A stretch of 64,000 nt of DNA from JASJBU01 sp963797085 (lineage in GTDB: Bacteria > Pseudomonadota > Gammaproteobacteria > Chromatiales > Chromatiaceae). A program made the translations under genes and the position numbers. Position 1 is the stretch's first letter. Each line of letters begins with the position of its first letter. Under the pieces are notes generated by a model, which was given only the letters and a program-made list of their open reading frames with translations, made no database searches and was not told the origin of the DNA. This document shows positions 9,606 through 18,218 of the stretch, in pieces. Location: NCBI GenBank assembly GCA_963797085.1, contig CAWCOA010000023.1, positions 1-64,000 on the forward strand, given 5' to 3'.

Positions 9606-10757
9606 TTATTGATGGCCTTGATCCAGAGTCACCAGCATCCTGGAAAAATCCAAAGTCAGCTGCGTATCTTTAAAAAAACCGCCGGCCAGCATGCCGGCCA
9701 TTCGAAATCCCAAACGATCCTGTAGTGGAAGCGAGGTCAGCAGCATCCCTTCGACATCGTGCCGCTCAAAACACCCCAGCCTGAGGCTGGGCAGTCGGAT
9801 CCGTTGCCCCTCAACAGCACCGCCACCTCCGATCCCGGCCTCCCGCTCACCGACCTGACCAGCCATGCCGACTGCCTCGGCGGTGGCAGCAGAAATCGCA
9901 AATGCCACGCCAAACATGCCGGTATCGATCGCCCACAGGGCAGTCTCCGCATTGTGCGGCTGCGCCTGCACCAGAATGAATTGATGATCGGCAATCCACA
10001 TGGGGAATTGGTTTGGCGTCATCTTCGAGGACGGGGGATTCACCATCGTGCTAGCGGGAGTCAAGCTCAAGCAACTCCGCTGAAAATCCAGCGCTGTTCT
10101 GAAACGGGACAGTACTGACAAACCCAATATCCCATGGATCGGCAGGTCTGACGAATAAGCAGCCAGGCGGCCTTGCAGATCCAGATTCTGGGTCAGGACA
10201 TGGTTAACGGCCAGTTCACCCAACTGCAGCTTGTCGATGAATCCATAGGTCACCATGCTGGACAACCCCCCGGCAAAAAAACGCATCTCCGAACCGCCAT
10301 GAGGAATGCCGGCGTCAATAGCCGTTTTTTCATCCAGCACCAGGTCACTCGCAGCAGTATCCACCAGGAGATTGAGCGGGCGGCCGTTGATCACTGCCCG
10401 GATCAGCGGCAGGCTTGATCCATCCAGCCATGCGAGTTCGGCATGATTCACCTCGCCCGTCACCTGGCGAAGCTCGAGATCGGCCATCACTGCCAACGTG
10501 CCTGCCAGGCCTGAGCGTCCAGCGCGCTCATAACACAAGGCCGCCTGTCCTGGTTCATCATTGAGGAGATAGGCATCCGCGAGCATTTCCCAGTTGGCCC
10601 TGGAACGCAGCCCGTTGTTCAGCGCCGAGGCAAAATGCTCGATGGCCTGTACCGGGTCGTAACGAAGTAATGCCAAACGTCCCAGGCGGACTTGTAGATC
10701 CAGGCGGCCGGGATCCCGTTGCGCCAGATCGCGGTAAAGCTGAGTAGCCGCGTGCAA
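9606..10757 (-). CDS. TPR plus two-lobed retropepsin-like aspartyl protease
   Basis: The visible 383 residues contain TPR-like helices (1-90) and then two aspartyl-protease lobes. The first has LLVDTAASDLV with Asp133, the second WAIDTGMFGV with Asp278, so a pepsin-like pair of active-site aspartates exists in one chain. The N-terminus is uncertain: the first start-like codon is TTG at 10757, but in-frame TPR-like sequence continues upstream to about 10825, after a TAA. Only ATT/CTG-type starts occur there, so either a rare start is used or the sequence has an error. Cotranscribed with the alkene reductase. Target unknown. Confidence 0.7.
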   Translation of the reverse strand: MHAATQLYRDLAQRDPGRLDLQVRLGRLALLRYDPVQAIEHFASALNNGLRSRANWEMLADAYLLNDEPGQAALCYERAGRSGLAGTLAVMADLELRQVTGEVNHAELAWLDGSSLPLIRAVINGRPLNLLVDTAASDLVLDEKTAIDAGIPHGGSEMRFFAGGLSSMVTYGFIDKLQLGELAVNHVLTQNLDLQGRLAAYSSDLPIHGILGLSVLSRFRTALDFQRSCLSLTPASTMVNPPSSKMTPNQFPMWIADHQFILVQAQPHNAETALWAIDTGMFGVAFAISAATAEAVGMAGQVGEREAGIGGGGAVEGQRIRLPSLRLGCFERHDVEGMLLTSLPLQDRLGFRMAGMLAGGFFKDTQLTLDFSRMLVTLDQGHQ

Positions 10758-11081
10758 GTGCCCTGCCGCATACAGAGAGTCAGCACGCGTTTCAGAATGA
10801 TGGTTTTTCGCTTGCAGAATTATCTCCGAATGTTGTTACGATGTATCCGCCGCGTGGGCCATGAGGGATGGCCGATTGCACACTGAGCATAGTGCCATCA
10901 TCAACCTAATTGTACGATTAAATCACATAAACTATGATTATTCTATACACTATGCATAACTATGGACTACTTCAGCTACAACCTCGAACCGGCTCACGCT
11001 CCACCCGGCTGAACGATTCGAGCAGCACGAGAGGATTCACGCGAGGTCCGTTCAGCGAACCTGGATGACCTGGGCACAGCG

Positions 11082-11183
11082 ATCGTGACCGGCGGCCAGC
11101 TACGCCTTGATCCGCAACCCGTGACCATCAAGCCCGGAAGCACGGTGACCTGGAAACATGCTGGTGGGTTGAAGTCCTGTTGA
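11082..11183 (+). pseudogene. Cupredoxin fragment (remnant)
   Basis: An open stretch ending at TGA 11181-11183 reads QLRLDPQPVTIKPGSTVTWKH, matching the core of plastocyanin-like domains and of the intact cupredoxin at 5354-5851 (RFEPSIITVKAGENVTWKH). The sequence ends right after the first histidine region, so the Cys/His/Met copper cluster is missing. No start codon or signal peptide precedes it in frame. It lies in the 10758-11229 intergenic region, which otherwise holds only divergent promoter-like AT-rich sequence (10905-10965). Confidence 0.7.
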
Positions 11184-11229
11184 CCCAGAGTGACATACCA
11201 AACAGACTCACAATAAATGAGGATTGACC

Positions 11230-11697
11230 ATGTCCCACTTAATAACGAATACCATGCTCTTGCTGCCTTTTTTGTACTTACCGCTTGGAGCCACAGCTGT
11301 GGAACTGGACAGACATCTCTGGCAGGATCGCCTGCTGTTTCTGATCGCTCCCAGCGCCGATGATCCGATGGTGATCCGGCAGCGTGAGGCTCTGAATGAG
11401 CGGACAGATGCCCTCGATGATCGGGATCTGAAAATATTTCAGCTCTATGTGGAGAGCCCTAGTCTTTTCGATGGGGAACCGCTTGCGGACCGAGAGGCTC
11501 GGGAATTACGTAACAAACTGCGTTCCGAGCCCACGGCAAGAGAACTGATTCTGATCGGCAAGGATGGCTCGATCAAGCGGCGCGCCCCCCTTGAGATCGA
11601 ACTCCGCGAAATCTTCATGCAGATCGATGATATGCCAATGCGGCGTGAGGAGATACAAGAGAAGATCGAGGCCGGACAGCTACTGACACCACCTTGA
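11230..11697 (+). CDS. DUF4174 domain protein, exported
   Basis: A 155-residue protein with a signal peptide (MSHLITNTMLLLPFLYLPLGATA) followed by a DUF4174 domain. It begins LDRHLWQDRLLFLIAPSADD and continues with a thioredoxin-like alternation of strands and helices, without a CxxC motif. The start at 11230 fits the TGAGGA ribosome site 5 bases upstream; an in-frame TTG lies two codons earlier. Function unknown. It precedes the DUF2867 reductase gene by 57 bases on the same strand. Confidence 0.8.
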   Translation: MSHLITNTMLLLPFLYLPLGATAVELDRHLWQDRLLFLIAPSADDPMVIRQREALNERTDALDDRDLKIFQLYVESPSLFDGEPLADREARELRNKLRSEPTARELILIGKDGSIKRRAPLEIELREIFMQIDDMPMRREEIQEKIEAGQLLTPP

Positions 11698-11754
11698 CCC
11701 GCGGGCCGTAACAATCCAGTACTCTTGCATACATACCTAAGCTGATTAGTTCTA

Positions 11755-13221
11755 ATGAATGCCAATCATCCAACCCCAACGCATATGGAGAAGGCCGGCC
11801 GCTGCCTGGTTTTGGGAGCCAGCGGCTATATCGGCAGCCACCTGGTGCAGCGGCTGATTGATGAAGGTATACCGGTACGGGCCAGCTCCCGGGACATTCG
11901 CGTATTGGAATCCAGGGACTGGACCGGCGCCGAACGGGTGGAGGCCGATGCCATGATGCCGGACAGTCTGGATTCGGCACTCGCCGGGGTGGAGATTGCC
12001 TATTACCTGGTGCATTCGATGAACGCCGGCAAGCACTTTGGAGAGCTTGACCTGCAGGCCGCCTCAAACTTCGCTATAGCAGCGGAAAAGGCCGGCGTGC
12101 GACGCATCGTCTACCTGGGAGGACTGGTGCCGGATGATGCCGACAGTGAGCATATCGTTTCCCGCCGACAAACCGGAGAGCGGTTACGCAGTGGCTTGGT
12201 GCCAGTGATTGAATTGCGCGCTGGCATCGTGGTCGGTGCCGGTTCTGCCGCCTTCGAAGTGATGAGAGACCTGGTCTATCACCTGCCCCTGATGCTGACA
12301 CCGCGCTGGGTACAGGCCAAGTCACCGCCCATCGCGCTCGACAATCTGCTGACTTACCTGGTGCAGTTGCCACGCCTGGATGCCGTTGAGGGGCGCGTGT
12401 TCGATGCCGGCGGCCCTGAAACACTCACCTATGCCGCGATGATGCGCATCCTTGCAGAGGCCGGTGGCCGGCGCCCACCCTGGATCATTCCCCTACCCGT
12501 GCTGACCCCCAAACTTTCATCCTACTGGCTACGGCTGATTACTGCGGTACCCACCAATATCGCACGTGCCCTGATCGGAGGCCTTAAACATGATTTTGTC
12601 GCCGACGATGCGGAGTTACGCAGGCTGGTGCCCCAGCATCTGCTCGGTTTCCGCGAGGCGGTGGAGGCGGCATTCGCTGCTGAGCGCAGCAGCTCTGGAG
12701 TGGTCGCCCGCTGGACCGAAGGCGCCTTTGCAGTGCGTAAACAAAGAATCGACTATGCCTACTACGCCAAACATATCGCCCAGAGCGCCACGAGCCGGGC
12801 AACAACAGCCGCAGTCTGGCGCATGGTGACAGCCCTCGGTGGAGAAAACGGTTACTACTACATGAACAGCCTATGGCAACTCCGTGAGTCACTAAACGGG
12901 TTTATCAGCGGATCGGGGCGCAGCAAGGGACGGCGTCATGCCACTGAGCTGCGCATTGGCGACCGCATCGATTCCTGGAAAGTAGTGGGGTTGGAGCCGG
13001 AGAGGCGCCTGAGCCTCTCCTTCGGCATGCAGGCCCCCGGCGCCGGAATGTTGGAATTTGAACTCGAACCCCTGGAAACCGGTGGAACCCGGCTGACCAT
13101 GAGCGCACATTGGCATCCCGCTGGCGTCTGGGGTTTATTGTACTGGTATGGTTTCGCGCCACTGCACAACCCGATCTTCAAAGGCACCGCACGGGCGATT
13201 TGTCGGCGTGCTGAGCAATAA
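11755..13221 (+). CDS. NAD(P)-binding SDR with C-terminal DUF2867 domain
   Basis: A 488-residue two-domain protein. Residues 1-300 are an atypical NmrA/extended SDR Rossmann domain with VLGASGYIGSHLV at 19-31; residues 320-488 match the DUF2867 (SRPBCC-like) domain, with WRMVTALGGENGYYYMNSLW at its start. Members of this family recur beside photolyase, ferrochelatase and LitR-type regulators in gammaproteobacteria, which agrees with the theme of this region. The substrate is unknown. Start at ATG 11755; a second ATG at 11785 is less likely because it would shorten the N-terminus only slightly and has no ribosome site. Confidence 0.85.
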   Translation: MNANHPTPTHMEKAGRCLVLGASGYIGSHLVQRLIDEGIPVRASSRDIRVLESRDWTGAERVEADAMMPDSLDSALAGVEIAYYLVHSMNAGKHFGELDLQAASNFAIAAEKAGVRRIVYLGGLVPDDADSEHIVSRRQTGERLRSGLVPVIELRAGIVVGAGSAAFEVMRDLVYHLPLMLTPRWVQAKSPPIALDNLLTYLVQLPRLDAVEGRVFDAGGPETLTYAAMMRILAEAGGRRPPWIIPLPVLTPKLSSYWLRLITAVPTNIARALIGGLKHDFVADDAELRRLVPQHLLGFREAVEAAFAAERSSSGVVARWTEGAFAVRKQRIDYAYYAKHIAQSATSRATTAAVWRMVTALGGENGYYYMNSLWQLRESLNGFISGSGRSKGRRHATELRIGDRIDSWKVVGLEPERRLSLSFGMQAPGAGMLEFELEPLETGGTRLTMSAHWHPAGVWGLLYWYGFAPLHNPIFKGTARAICRRAEQ

Positions 13222-13578
13222 CCTCTGAAGTGGTTGCAACTTAACGGACAATTTCGCATGCAATAATGTCCATGGCCTGCCTGTGGGCAACACTTTAAAA
13301 CACTCCAACCCGCCACCGATCACGGCACAAGCGAGCCAGTCGTTCCCATCAATCAACCATTGACCTGGGCCGAGGTGAGATTTGCCCAGTCGAATCCTGC
13401 ATGCGGGGCCAACCTCTGATAAGCCCTCGAAGAAGTGTCAAATGTCAGGCCTGATCACTGATCAGACGGGTGACATTAGAGTCCAATCAATTGTGAGAGG
13501 CGCGAGTAAACCAAACCCGCCTGGATAACTTATTGATATAATTGTCTTTTTCAACAAAAACCAATACTCGATGTAAGA

Positions 13579-13632
13579 TGTATATGTTTTGTATAATTAT
13601 TATTTGACATTACTTGTACATCGACTAGGCTT
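13579..13632 (+). promoter_or_regulatory. Promoter region with TGTATA/TGTACA repeats
   Basis: Within the 13222-13811 gap, TGTATA occurs at 13579 and 13590, again 11 bp apart, and TGTACA at 13615. A sigma-70-like -35 (TTGACA, 13604-13609) is followed by a weak -10 (TAGGCT, 13626-13631) with TGTACA in the spacer. It would read toward the small membrane protein at 13812. The hexamers resemble those at 5941 and 15743. The rest of the gap (13222-13578) shows no gene; an imperfect hairpin lies near 13445-13485. Confidence 0.45.
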
Positions 13633-13811
13633 AGAACTAAAGAGAGCACATTGAGATAGTCTTTTTAGCTTTTAGATCTCAAATTTAATCTCTCAAACCC
13701 ACTCAGGGTGAAGTTGTTGTAACAGCAGTGCAGGGAAGAGGAATGCTTTGATGGTTAAAGTTACCTCTCAAGTTGGGTGTATTCACAACGAAACAGTCTG
13801 GAGGCAGACCA

Positions 13812-14105
13812 ATGGCAACCATCACCGCACAGTACAACCGTTCTATCCGACAACCAACCAACAGCAAACAACACAATCTTCTTACAGACATGGGTAAATG
13901 GCTGAGAGTCGATTGGTCAGAACAGAGTCCTGCACTATTCGTGCTCGGTATGGCCGGCTATTTCCTATTGCTTGGTTCTATCGCTGTCATTGTCTTGAGT
14001 AACCAGTTTCCATGGTTCATTGCAGCCCCGATCACCATCCTTACGGCTGTTGCCTATATACTTCATGGTGATGCAAAACACAGCCAACAAAGATCCAGAA
14101 GTTGA
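13812..14105 (+). CDS. Small two-helix membrane protein, unknown function
   Basis: A 97-residue protein. A soluble N-terminal part (about 45 residues, beginning MATITAQYN) is followed by two adjacent hydrophobic helices (FVLGMAGYFLLLGSIAVIVL and FIAAPITILTAVAYIL) and a short basic tail. The start at 13812 has GGAGG 7 bases upstream and is preferred to the ATG at 13773. It stands alone downstream of the TGTATA-bearing promoter region. No family recognised. Confidence 0.6.
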   Translation: MATITAQYNRSIRQPTNSKQHNLLTDMGKWLRVDWSEQSPALFVLGMAGYFLLLGSIAVIVLSNQFPWFIAAPITILTAVAYILHGDAKHSQQRSRS

Positions 14106-15000
14106 CAATGCTCTGCTTCGTACCCGCAGCATCAGCATTCATCAATCTGCAGAAAATGTTGCGAATTCACCACCCCTACTACTGTGATAGATAAAACCAT
14201 GTTGAACCGGTCTGATTGATAAACAAGACCGGTGAGCTGGTTTTATCAGATGTTTATGCGATACAGGGAGGTGTCGCTTTTTAGTGTACCAGACAAACAA
14301 ACTCGAATAACTTTGCAGCGGCCGCAAAATAGATTTTGTAGTCATTAAGACATGCTTATCAGCCAGCCGGTGTTTTTGATTATTTTTGATTGAATTATCG
14401 GCAAATGGACTTTTGACCTGGCAGCATGCAGTGGTCGGTCAACTCCACAGAGTCCCCTGCGGAGGAAGCCATTCATTGACTTCAGTCAACCGAGTCACGT
14501 GTACATAGCGTTGGATCAGCAGTCGAAAACAGGCATTATCTGACGAGTCTATGAATGAATGCATCTGATGATGTTTTCGTATAAGGGTTCTCTTACAGAC
14601 TGCTATCTCGTCCTGCTTACGCAGCTGGACCACCTGTCCGGTTGCGGTCAGTGCATCGATACCTGAATTATCAGCGGGATGGGCATCACCTCGATTGTCG
14701 ATTACCAAGGCGACCTGATTGCATGCTGAGTGCAGGCGATACTTGTGTGTTGCAATTAGTGTGGCAAATACCACTGCATTTAACTGTGAATTAACTGCAT
14801 AAGCAATCAAAGAACCATAAGGCTATCCTGCGCCTTGGGTGCATAACACACCATGCGGCTGTCTTTTGATCAGCGCATGGACCTTGTCGTGCAAAGTCTT
14901 CCGGGCAGGAATCAGAAGTTGGATCTTTCGTCATTGCATCACTCGCCGCTTGATTCGTTTCACTCAACTGTGTTTCATGCATGTGCTTCCACAACCATCC
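14106..15000. other. 895-bp region without a recognisable gene
   Basis: Two minus-strand open frames (14439-14810 and 14791-14994) overlap here downstream of rnfG but neither matches a family I know. The upstream one has a composition unlike its neighbours, with many Cys and Arg. They could be a decayed gene or chance. The 14106-14438 part is AT-rich and shows nothing. No terminator with a T-tract was found for rnfG. Confidence 0.3.
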
Positions 15001-15651
15001 TCAGGTGACAATGTTTAATGGTTGCAATGGCTGTATGAACAAAAATTCCCGATTGGCACGGAAATAGTGCAATGTAGCGTATACAGCTCTGATGACACCT
15101 CTAGGGGTGACACTGGCCCCGGTAAATTGGTCGAATGCTCCACCATCACGTTTCAGCTTCCAATCCTCGGGTAGCGGGTTATCCAGTGACAAATTTTTGA
15201 AGCTGAATATCCAGTCAGAGCGTTGTTCATCCAGCCTGTCCCCCAGACCGGGCGTCTCATTGTGCGCGAGCACACGAACGCCGGCCAGTCTGCCATCGTG
15301 GCGCACGGCGATAAGCAATTGGATGGGCCCGGCATAGCCACGGGCGACCACCGGGCTGAAAATAGCTGCGACAGGCTGACCCTGTCTGCGGGCACGGTGG
15401 ACAAATGTTGTGCCAACGTTAAAAGTCTCAGGAGCGCTGACTTCGATGACATCGCTCAACAGGTCGTTATCCAGATCTTGTTGAGGAATCATGCGATTGA
15501 GTTGGTTCAACAGCAGCTGCCGTTGATTGTCATGAATACGCTGTTGAGTTCCTTCGTAGGTTACAGCAACCAGAGTTGTACCCAACATGGCAAAACCACC
15601 CAGCACGAGTGCAGCTGTCAGGTGTCTGAATCGTGCTGGTTGTATTATCAA
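15001..15651 (-). CDS. rnfG: RnfG/RsxG-like FMN-binding electron transport protein (solitary)
   Basis: A 216-residue protein with one N-terminal membrane helix (LTAALVLGGFAMLGTTLVAV) and the periplasmic FMN-binding domain of RnfG. The flavinylation motif FTGASVTPRGVIRAV, whose threonine covalently carries FMN, is intact. No other rnf subunit gene is nearby, so it may serve a separate flavin-based redox role. Translation starts at TTG 15651: GGAGG lies 7 bases upstream, and the TTG overlaps the TGA of a 28-codon ORF, indicating coupling. Divergent from hemH across a shared operator region. Confidence 0.88.
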   Translation of the reverse strand: MIIQPARFRHLTAALVLGGFAMLGTTLVAVTYEGTQQRIHDNQRQLLLNQLNRMIPQQDLDNDLLSDVIEVSAPETFNVGTTFVHRARRQGQPVAAIFSPVVARGYAGPIQLLIAVRHDGRLAGVRVLAHNETPGLGDRLDEQRSDWIFSFKNLSLDNPLPEDWKLKRDGGAFDQFTGASVTPRGVIRAVYATLHYFRANREFLFIQPLQPLNIVT

Positions 15652-15734
15652 TTCAATGCCTCCAAACGCTGGCGCAGGATCTCGATGATGGGATCCGCCA
15701 AGTCCTGCAGATCGGGCGGTATCACCTCTTCCAT
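15648..15734 (-). CDS. Possible 28-residue leader peptide upstream of rnfG
   Basis: An ATG at 15734 opens a 28-codon frame (MEEVIPPDL...) that ends in TGA overlapping the rnfG TTG start. There is no Shine-Dalgarno, but a -10-like TACAAT (15741-15746, minus strand) and a -35-like TTGTAC (15763-15768) place the transcription start almost at the A of the ATG, so a leaderless mRNA is plausible. The peptide is acidic and amphipathic. It could be a real small protein, or only a coupling device for rnfG. Confidence 0.4.
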   Translation of the reverse strand: MEEVIPPDLQDLADPIIEILRQRLEALN

Positions 15735-15740
15735 GGCTTA

Positions 15741-15788
15741 ATTGTACAAATTAATTTGACTTGTACAAGTTTTTTGTATAACTTTTCT
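15741..15788. promoter_or_regulatory. Divergent rnfG/hemH promoter with TGTACA operators
   Basis: TGTACA occurs at 15743 and 15762 and TGTATA at 15775. The middle copy sits in a 12-bp perfect palindrome ACTTGTACAAGT. Toward hemH, TTGACT (15756-15761) and TAACTT (about 15779-15784) are spaced 17 bp; toward rnfG, TTGTAC and TACAAT are spaced 16 bp. The operators overlap both promoters, so one regulator could control both genes. The TGTACA motif agrees with MerR-type B12 photoreceptors (CarH/LitR); the assignment is inference. Confidence 0.5.
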
Positions 15789-15818
15789 ACATGGCAGCGA
15801 AATTATCGGGGAAATACA

Positions 15819-16934
15819 TTGGCTAATCGTTATCAGGGGCAAAAAAATTTTACACATGGGCGACCCGCCAGAATGGGTGTTGTCCTGGTCAACCTGGGCA
15901 CTCCTCAGGCAGCCAATGCAAAAGCATTGCGGCACTATCTGGCAGAATTTCTCTCAGACCCGCGGGTGGTGGAGATACCACGCCTGGCCTGGCTGTTCAT
16001 CCTGCACGCCATTATCCTGCGCACCCGGCCCAAGCGCTCTGCAAGAACCTATGCAAAGATCTGGACGGAGCAGGGTTCGCCTCTCATGGCCAATTCGGAG
16101 ATGCTGACCACCCAGGTCGCAGAGGAACTGATGCAACGCTTACCTGGACCCGCTAATGTCGTCCTGGCCATGCGCTATGGTGAACCATCCGTAAAGGCGG
16201 TCTTGAAAGATCTCCAGGAACAGGGAGCCGAGAGAATTCTGGTCGTTCCTATGTATCCCCAGTATTCAGGTGCCACGACAGCTTCGGTTGCAGATGCGGT
16301 CTTCAGGACCCTGATGAGTTGGCGATGGGTGCCTGAACTGCGTTTGACAGGGGCCTATCACGATGATCCGCATTACATCAATGCTGTCGCGGATTCGATC
16401 CGTGCTCATTGGAAAGAGCAGGGCCGGGGCGATAAGTTACTTATCTCCTTTCACGGCATGCCCAGGGCCACATTGGATGCAGGCGACCCCTATTACTGCC
16501 ATTGCCACAAGACCGCACGCCTGATCGCCGAAAACCTCAATCTCGAGGATTCCCAGTGGGAGATGGCTTTTCAATCCCGGTTTGGCCCTGCGGAGTGGCT
16601 GCAGCCTTATGTCGCAGACCGCCTGGAGGCACTGCCTCAGGAGGGTGTTCGAGATCTGACCGTGGTTTGCCCGGGATTTGCCTGTGACTGTGTGGAGACC
16701 CTGGAAGAGATTGCAATGGAAGGACGTGACAGTTTTCTGCAGGCAGGCGGTGAGCGCTTTAACTACGTCCCGGCTCTGAATGATCAACCTGCCCATGTTG
16801 GGTTTTTTGTTGAGCGCATTCTTTCCCACACATCAGGCTGGCCGGAGACCCGAATCAATCTGGAGTCAGCTGAATCCCAGCCATCGCTGTACGAAAGCCG
16901 CGTCAGCGCACTTGCCGCCGGCGCCGTCAATTAG
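15819..16934 (+). CDS. hemH: Ferrochelatase
   Basis: A 371-residue enzyme that inserts Fe2+ into protoporphyrin IX, the last step of haem synthesis, in the cytoplasm. The N-terminus ANRYQGQKNFTHG...GVVLVNLGTP is typical, and the active-site histidine is in SFHGMP. The conserved C-terminal block PGFACDCVETLEEI is present. Start is TTG 15819 with GGGGA 7 bases upstream; later ATGs would cut off the conserved N-terminal strand. It is the first gene of an operon that continues through 20265. Light and oxidative control is suggested by the operator region upstream. Confidence 0.93.
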   Translation: MANRYQGQKNFTHGRPARMGVVLVNLGTPQAANAKALRHYLAEFLSDPRVVEIPRLAWLFILHAIILRTRPKRSARTYAKIWTEQGSPLMANSEMLTTQVAEELMQRLPGPANVVLAMRYGEPSVKAVLKDLQEQGAERILVVPMYPQYSGATTASVADAVFRTLMSWRWVPELRLTGAYHDDPHYINAVADSIRAHWKEQGRGDKLLISFHGMPRATLDAGDPYYCHCHKTARLIAENLNLEDSQWEMAFQSRFGPAEWLQPYVADRLEALPQEGVRDLTVVCPGFACDCVETLEEIAMEGRDSFLQAGGERFNYVPALNDQPAHVGFFVERILSHTSGWPETRINLESAESQPSLYESRVSALAAGAVN

Positions 16935-16946
16935 GAGATGATTACC

Positions 16947-17906
16947 ATGAATAGCCCGGAACTAACTACCCCGAAGATTGCCGTGAGTGCTTGTTTACTG
17001 GGACGACCAGTGCGTTATGACGGTGGCCACAAACGTGATCGGTTTATTACTGACCAGCTCAGCAAAGTGATGGATTTTATACCTGTCTGCCCTGAGATGG
17101 AGGCGGGACTGGGTGTGCCCCGTCCGACCATTCAACTACGGCGCGTAGCGGGGGAATTGCGTTTGACCCAATCGAATGACGGCAGTATTGACCATACCGA
17201 GGTCATGGCCGAGGTCGCGAAGAAGCGGGCAGCACAGCTTCAGGGAAAGATCAGTGGCTTTATCTTTCAGAAAAAATCACCCAGTTGCGGTATGGAACGG
17301 GTGCCGGTTGCCAATGCCGACGGCAAACCGGCAGACCGCACCGGGGTTGGCATGTTCGTACAGCACTTCACCCGACTCTGCCCGTTGATCCCTATCGAAG
17401 AGGAAGGCCGCCTCAATGACCCTATTCTGCGTGAAAATTTTCTTGAGCGCGTCTACGCCCTGGACCGCTGGAATCGACTGCAGCCGGATGATGTGGCCGG
17501 CTTTATCGAATTCCATGCCAGCCATAAATTGATGCTGCTGGCCCGCGGCACCGAGGCTTATACCCAGCTCGGCAGAATAGTCGCCGGGGTACAGAAATCC
17601 GATCTGGCAAAACGCCGTGCAACTTATATTGCCAGCTTCATGCAGGTAATGGCGGGAAGGGTGTCGCGCAAGCGCCACTGCAACGTGCTGCAGCATATGA
17701 TGGGTTACCTCAAAAAAACCCTCAGCCATGGAGACAAACAGGAACTGCTGGATCTGTTTCAGTCCTACCGGCTGACACAGATTCCACTCGCAACACCTCT
17801 GGTGCTGCTGAAACACCACCTGCGCAACCATCCTGTCGGCTATCTGGCTCAACAGCATTACCTGAAACCATACCCTGACACTCTGGCACTGCGTTCGCAG
17901 ATTTAG
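16947..17906 (+). CDS. DUF523 and DUF1722 (YbgA-like) protein
   Basis: A 319-residue protein. The DUF523 half has VSACLLGRPVRYDGGHKRD near the N-terminus and the KSPSCG motif at about residue 110, with conserved cysteines; DUF1722 occupies residues 195-310. Homologues are often next to photolyase genes in gammaproteobacteria, and the family is linked to sulfur-carrier or light-repair contexts, without a firm function. The start at 16947 has GGAG 9 bases upstream; the ATG at 16938 is too close to that site. It lies 12 bases after the hemH stop. Confidence 0.88.
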   Translation: MNSPELTTPKIAVSACLLGRPVRYDGGHKRDRFITDQLSKVMDFIPVCPEMEAGLGVPRPTIQLRRVAGELRLTQSNDGSIDHTEVMAEVAKKRAAQLQGKISGFIFQKKSPSCGMERVPVANADGKPADRTGVGMFVQHFTRLCPLIPIEEEGRLNDPILRENFLERVYALDRWNRLQPDDVAGFIEFHASHKLMLLARGTEAYTQLGRIVAGVQKSDLAKRRATYIASFMQVMAGRVSRKRHCNVLQHMMGYLKKTLSHGDKQELLDLFQSYRLTQIPLATPLVLLKHHLRNHPVGYLAQQHYLKPYPDTLALRSQI

Positions 17907-17913
17907 GTGCACA

Positions 17914-18201
17914 ATGCGCACAACGATGACCGTCCAGCAACGAAAAAGAACCCGTGATAGGATCCACGCCTCGATCAGCAAGGACCCGACTAGCGATTGT
18001 TGGATATGGGTTCGCCAGATATCCAACAGCGGATACGGAAGAATCACCTTGAGTCATCCAGACGGAAACTATACGGAGAGTGCCCAGCGCGCCAGTTACA
18101 TGGCTTTTACCGGCCCGCTTCCGGATGGCGGAATCATCCGGCAGCGCTGTGGAAACCGGCTCTGCGTAAATCCTGAACACCTCGAACTACATCCTGCATA
18201 A
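17914..18201 (+). CDS. HNH-like small protein with a degraded active site
   Basis: A 95-residue protein with the frame of phage-type HNH proteins: CWIWVRQISNSGYGRI, an RASYMAFTGPLP segment, and RCGNRLCVNPEHLEL. In active members the second block begins His-Xaa-Cys; here the His position is Gln (IIRQRCGN), while the final Asn and His remain. Nuclease activity is therefore doubtful, and DNA or metal binding may persist. It begins 8 bases after the DUF523 gene and is followed 18 bases later by the methyltransferase gene, all in one operon. Confidence 0.7.
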   Translation: MRTTMTVQQRKRTRDRIHASISKDPTSDCWIWVRQISNSGYGRITLSHPDGNYTESAQRASYMAFTGPLPDGGIIRQRCGNRLCVNPEHLELHPA

Positions 18202-18218
18202 TCACCACGGAGGACAAC

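Noticed and set aside
14439..14994. Two overlapping minus-strand frames after rnfG
   Set aside because: Odd composition, no family, no clear ribosome site; reported only as a region without a recognisable gene.
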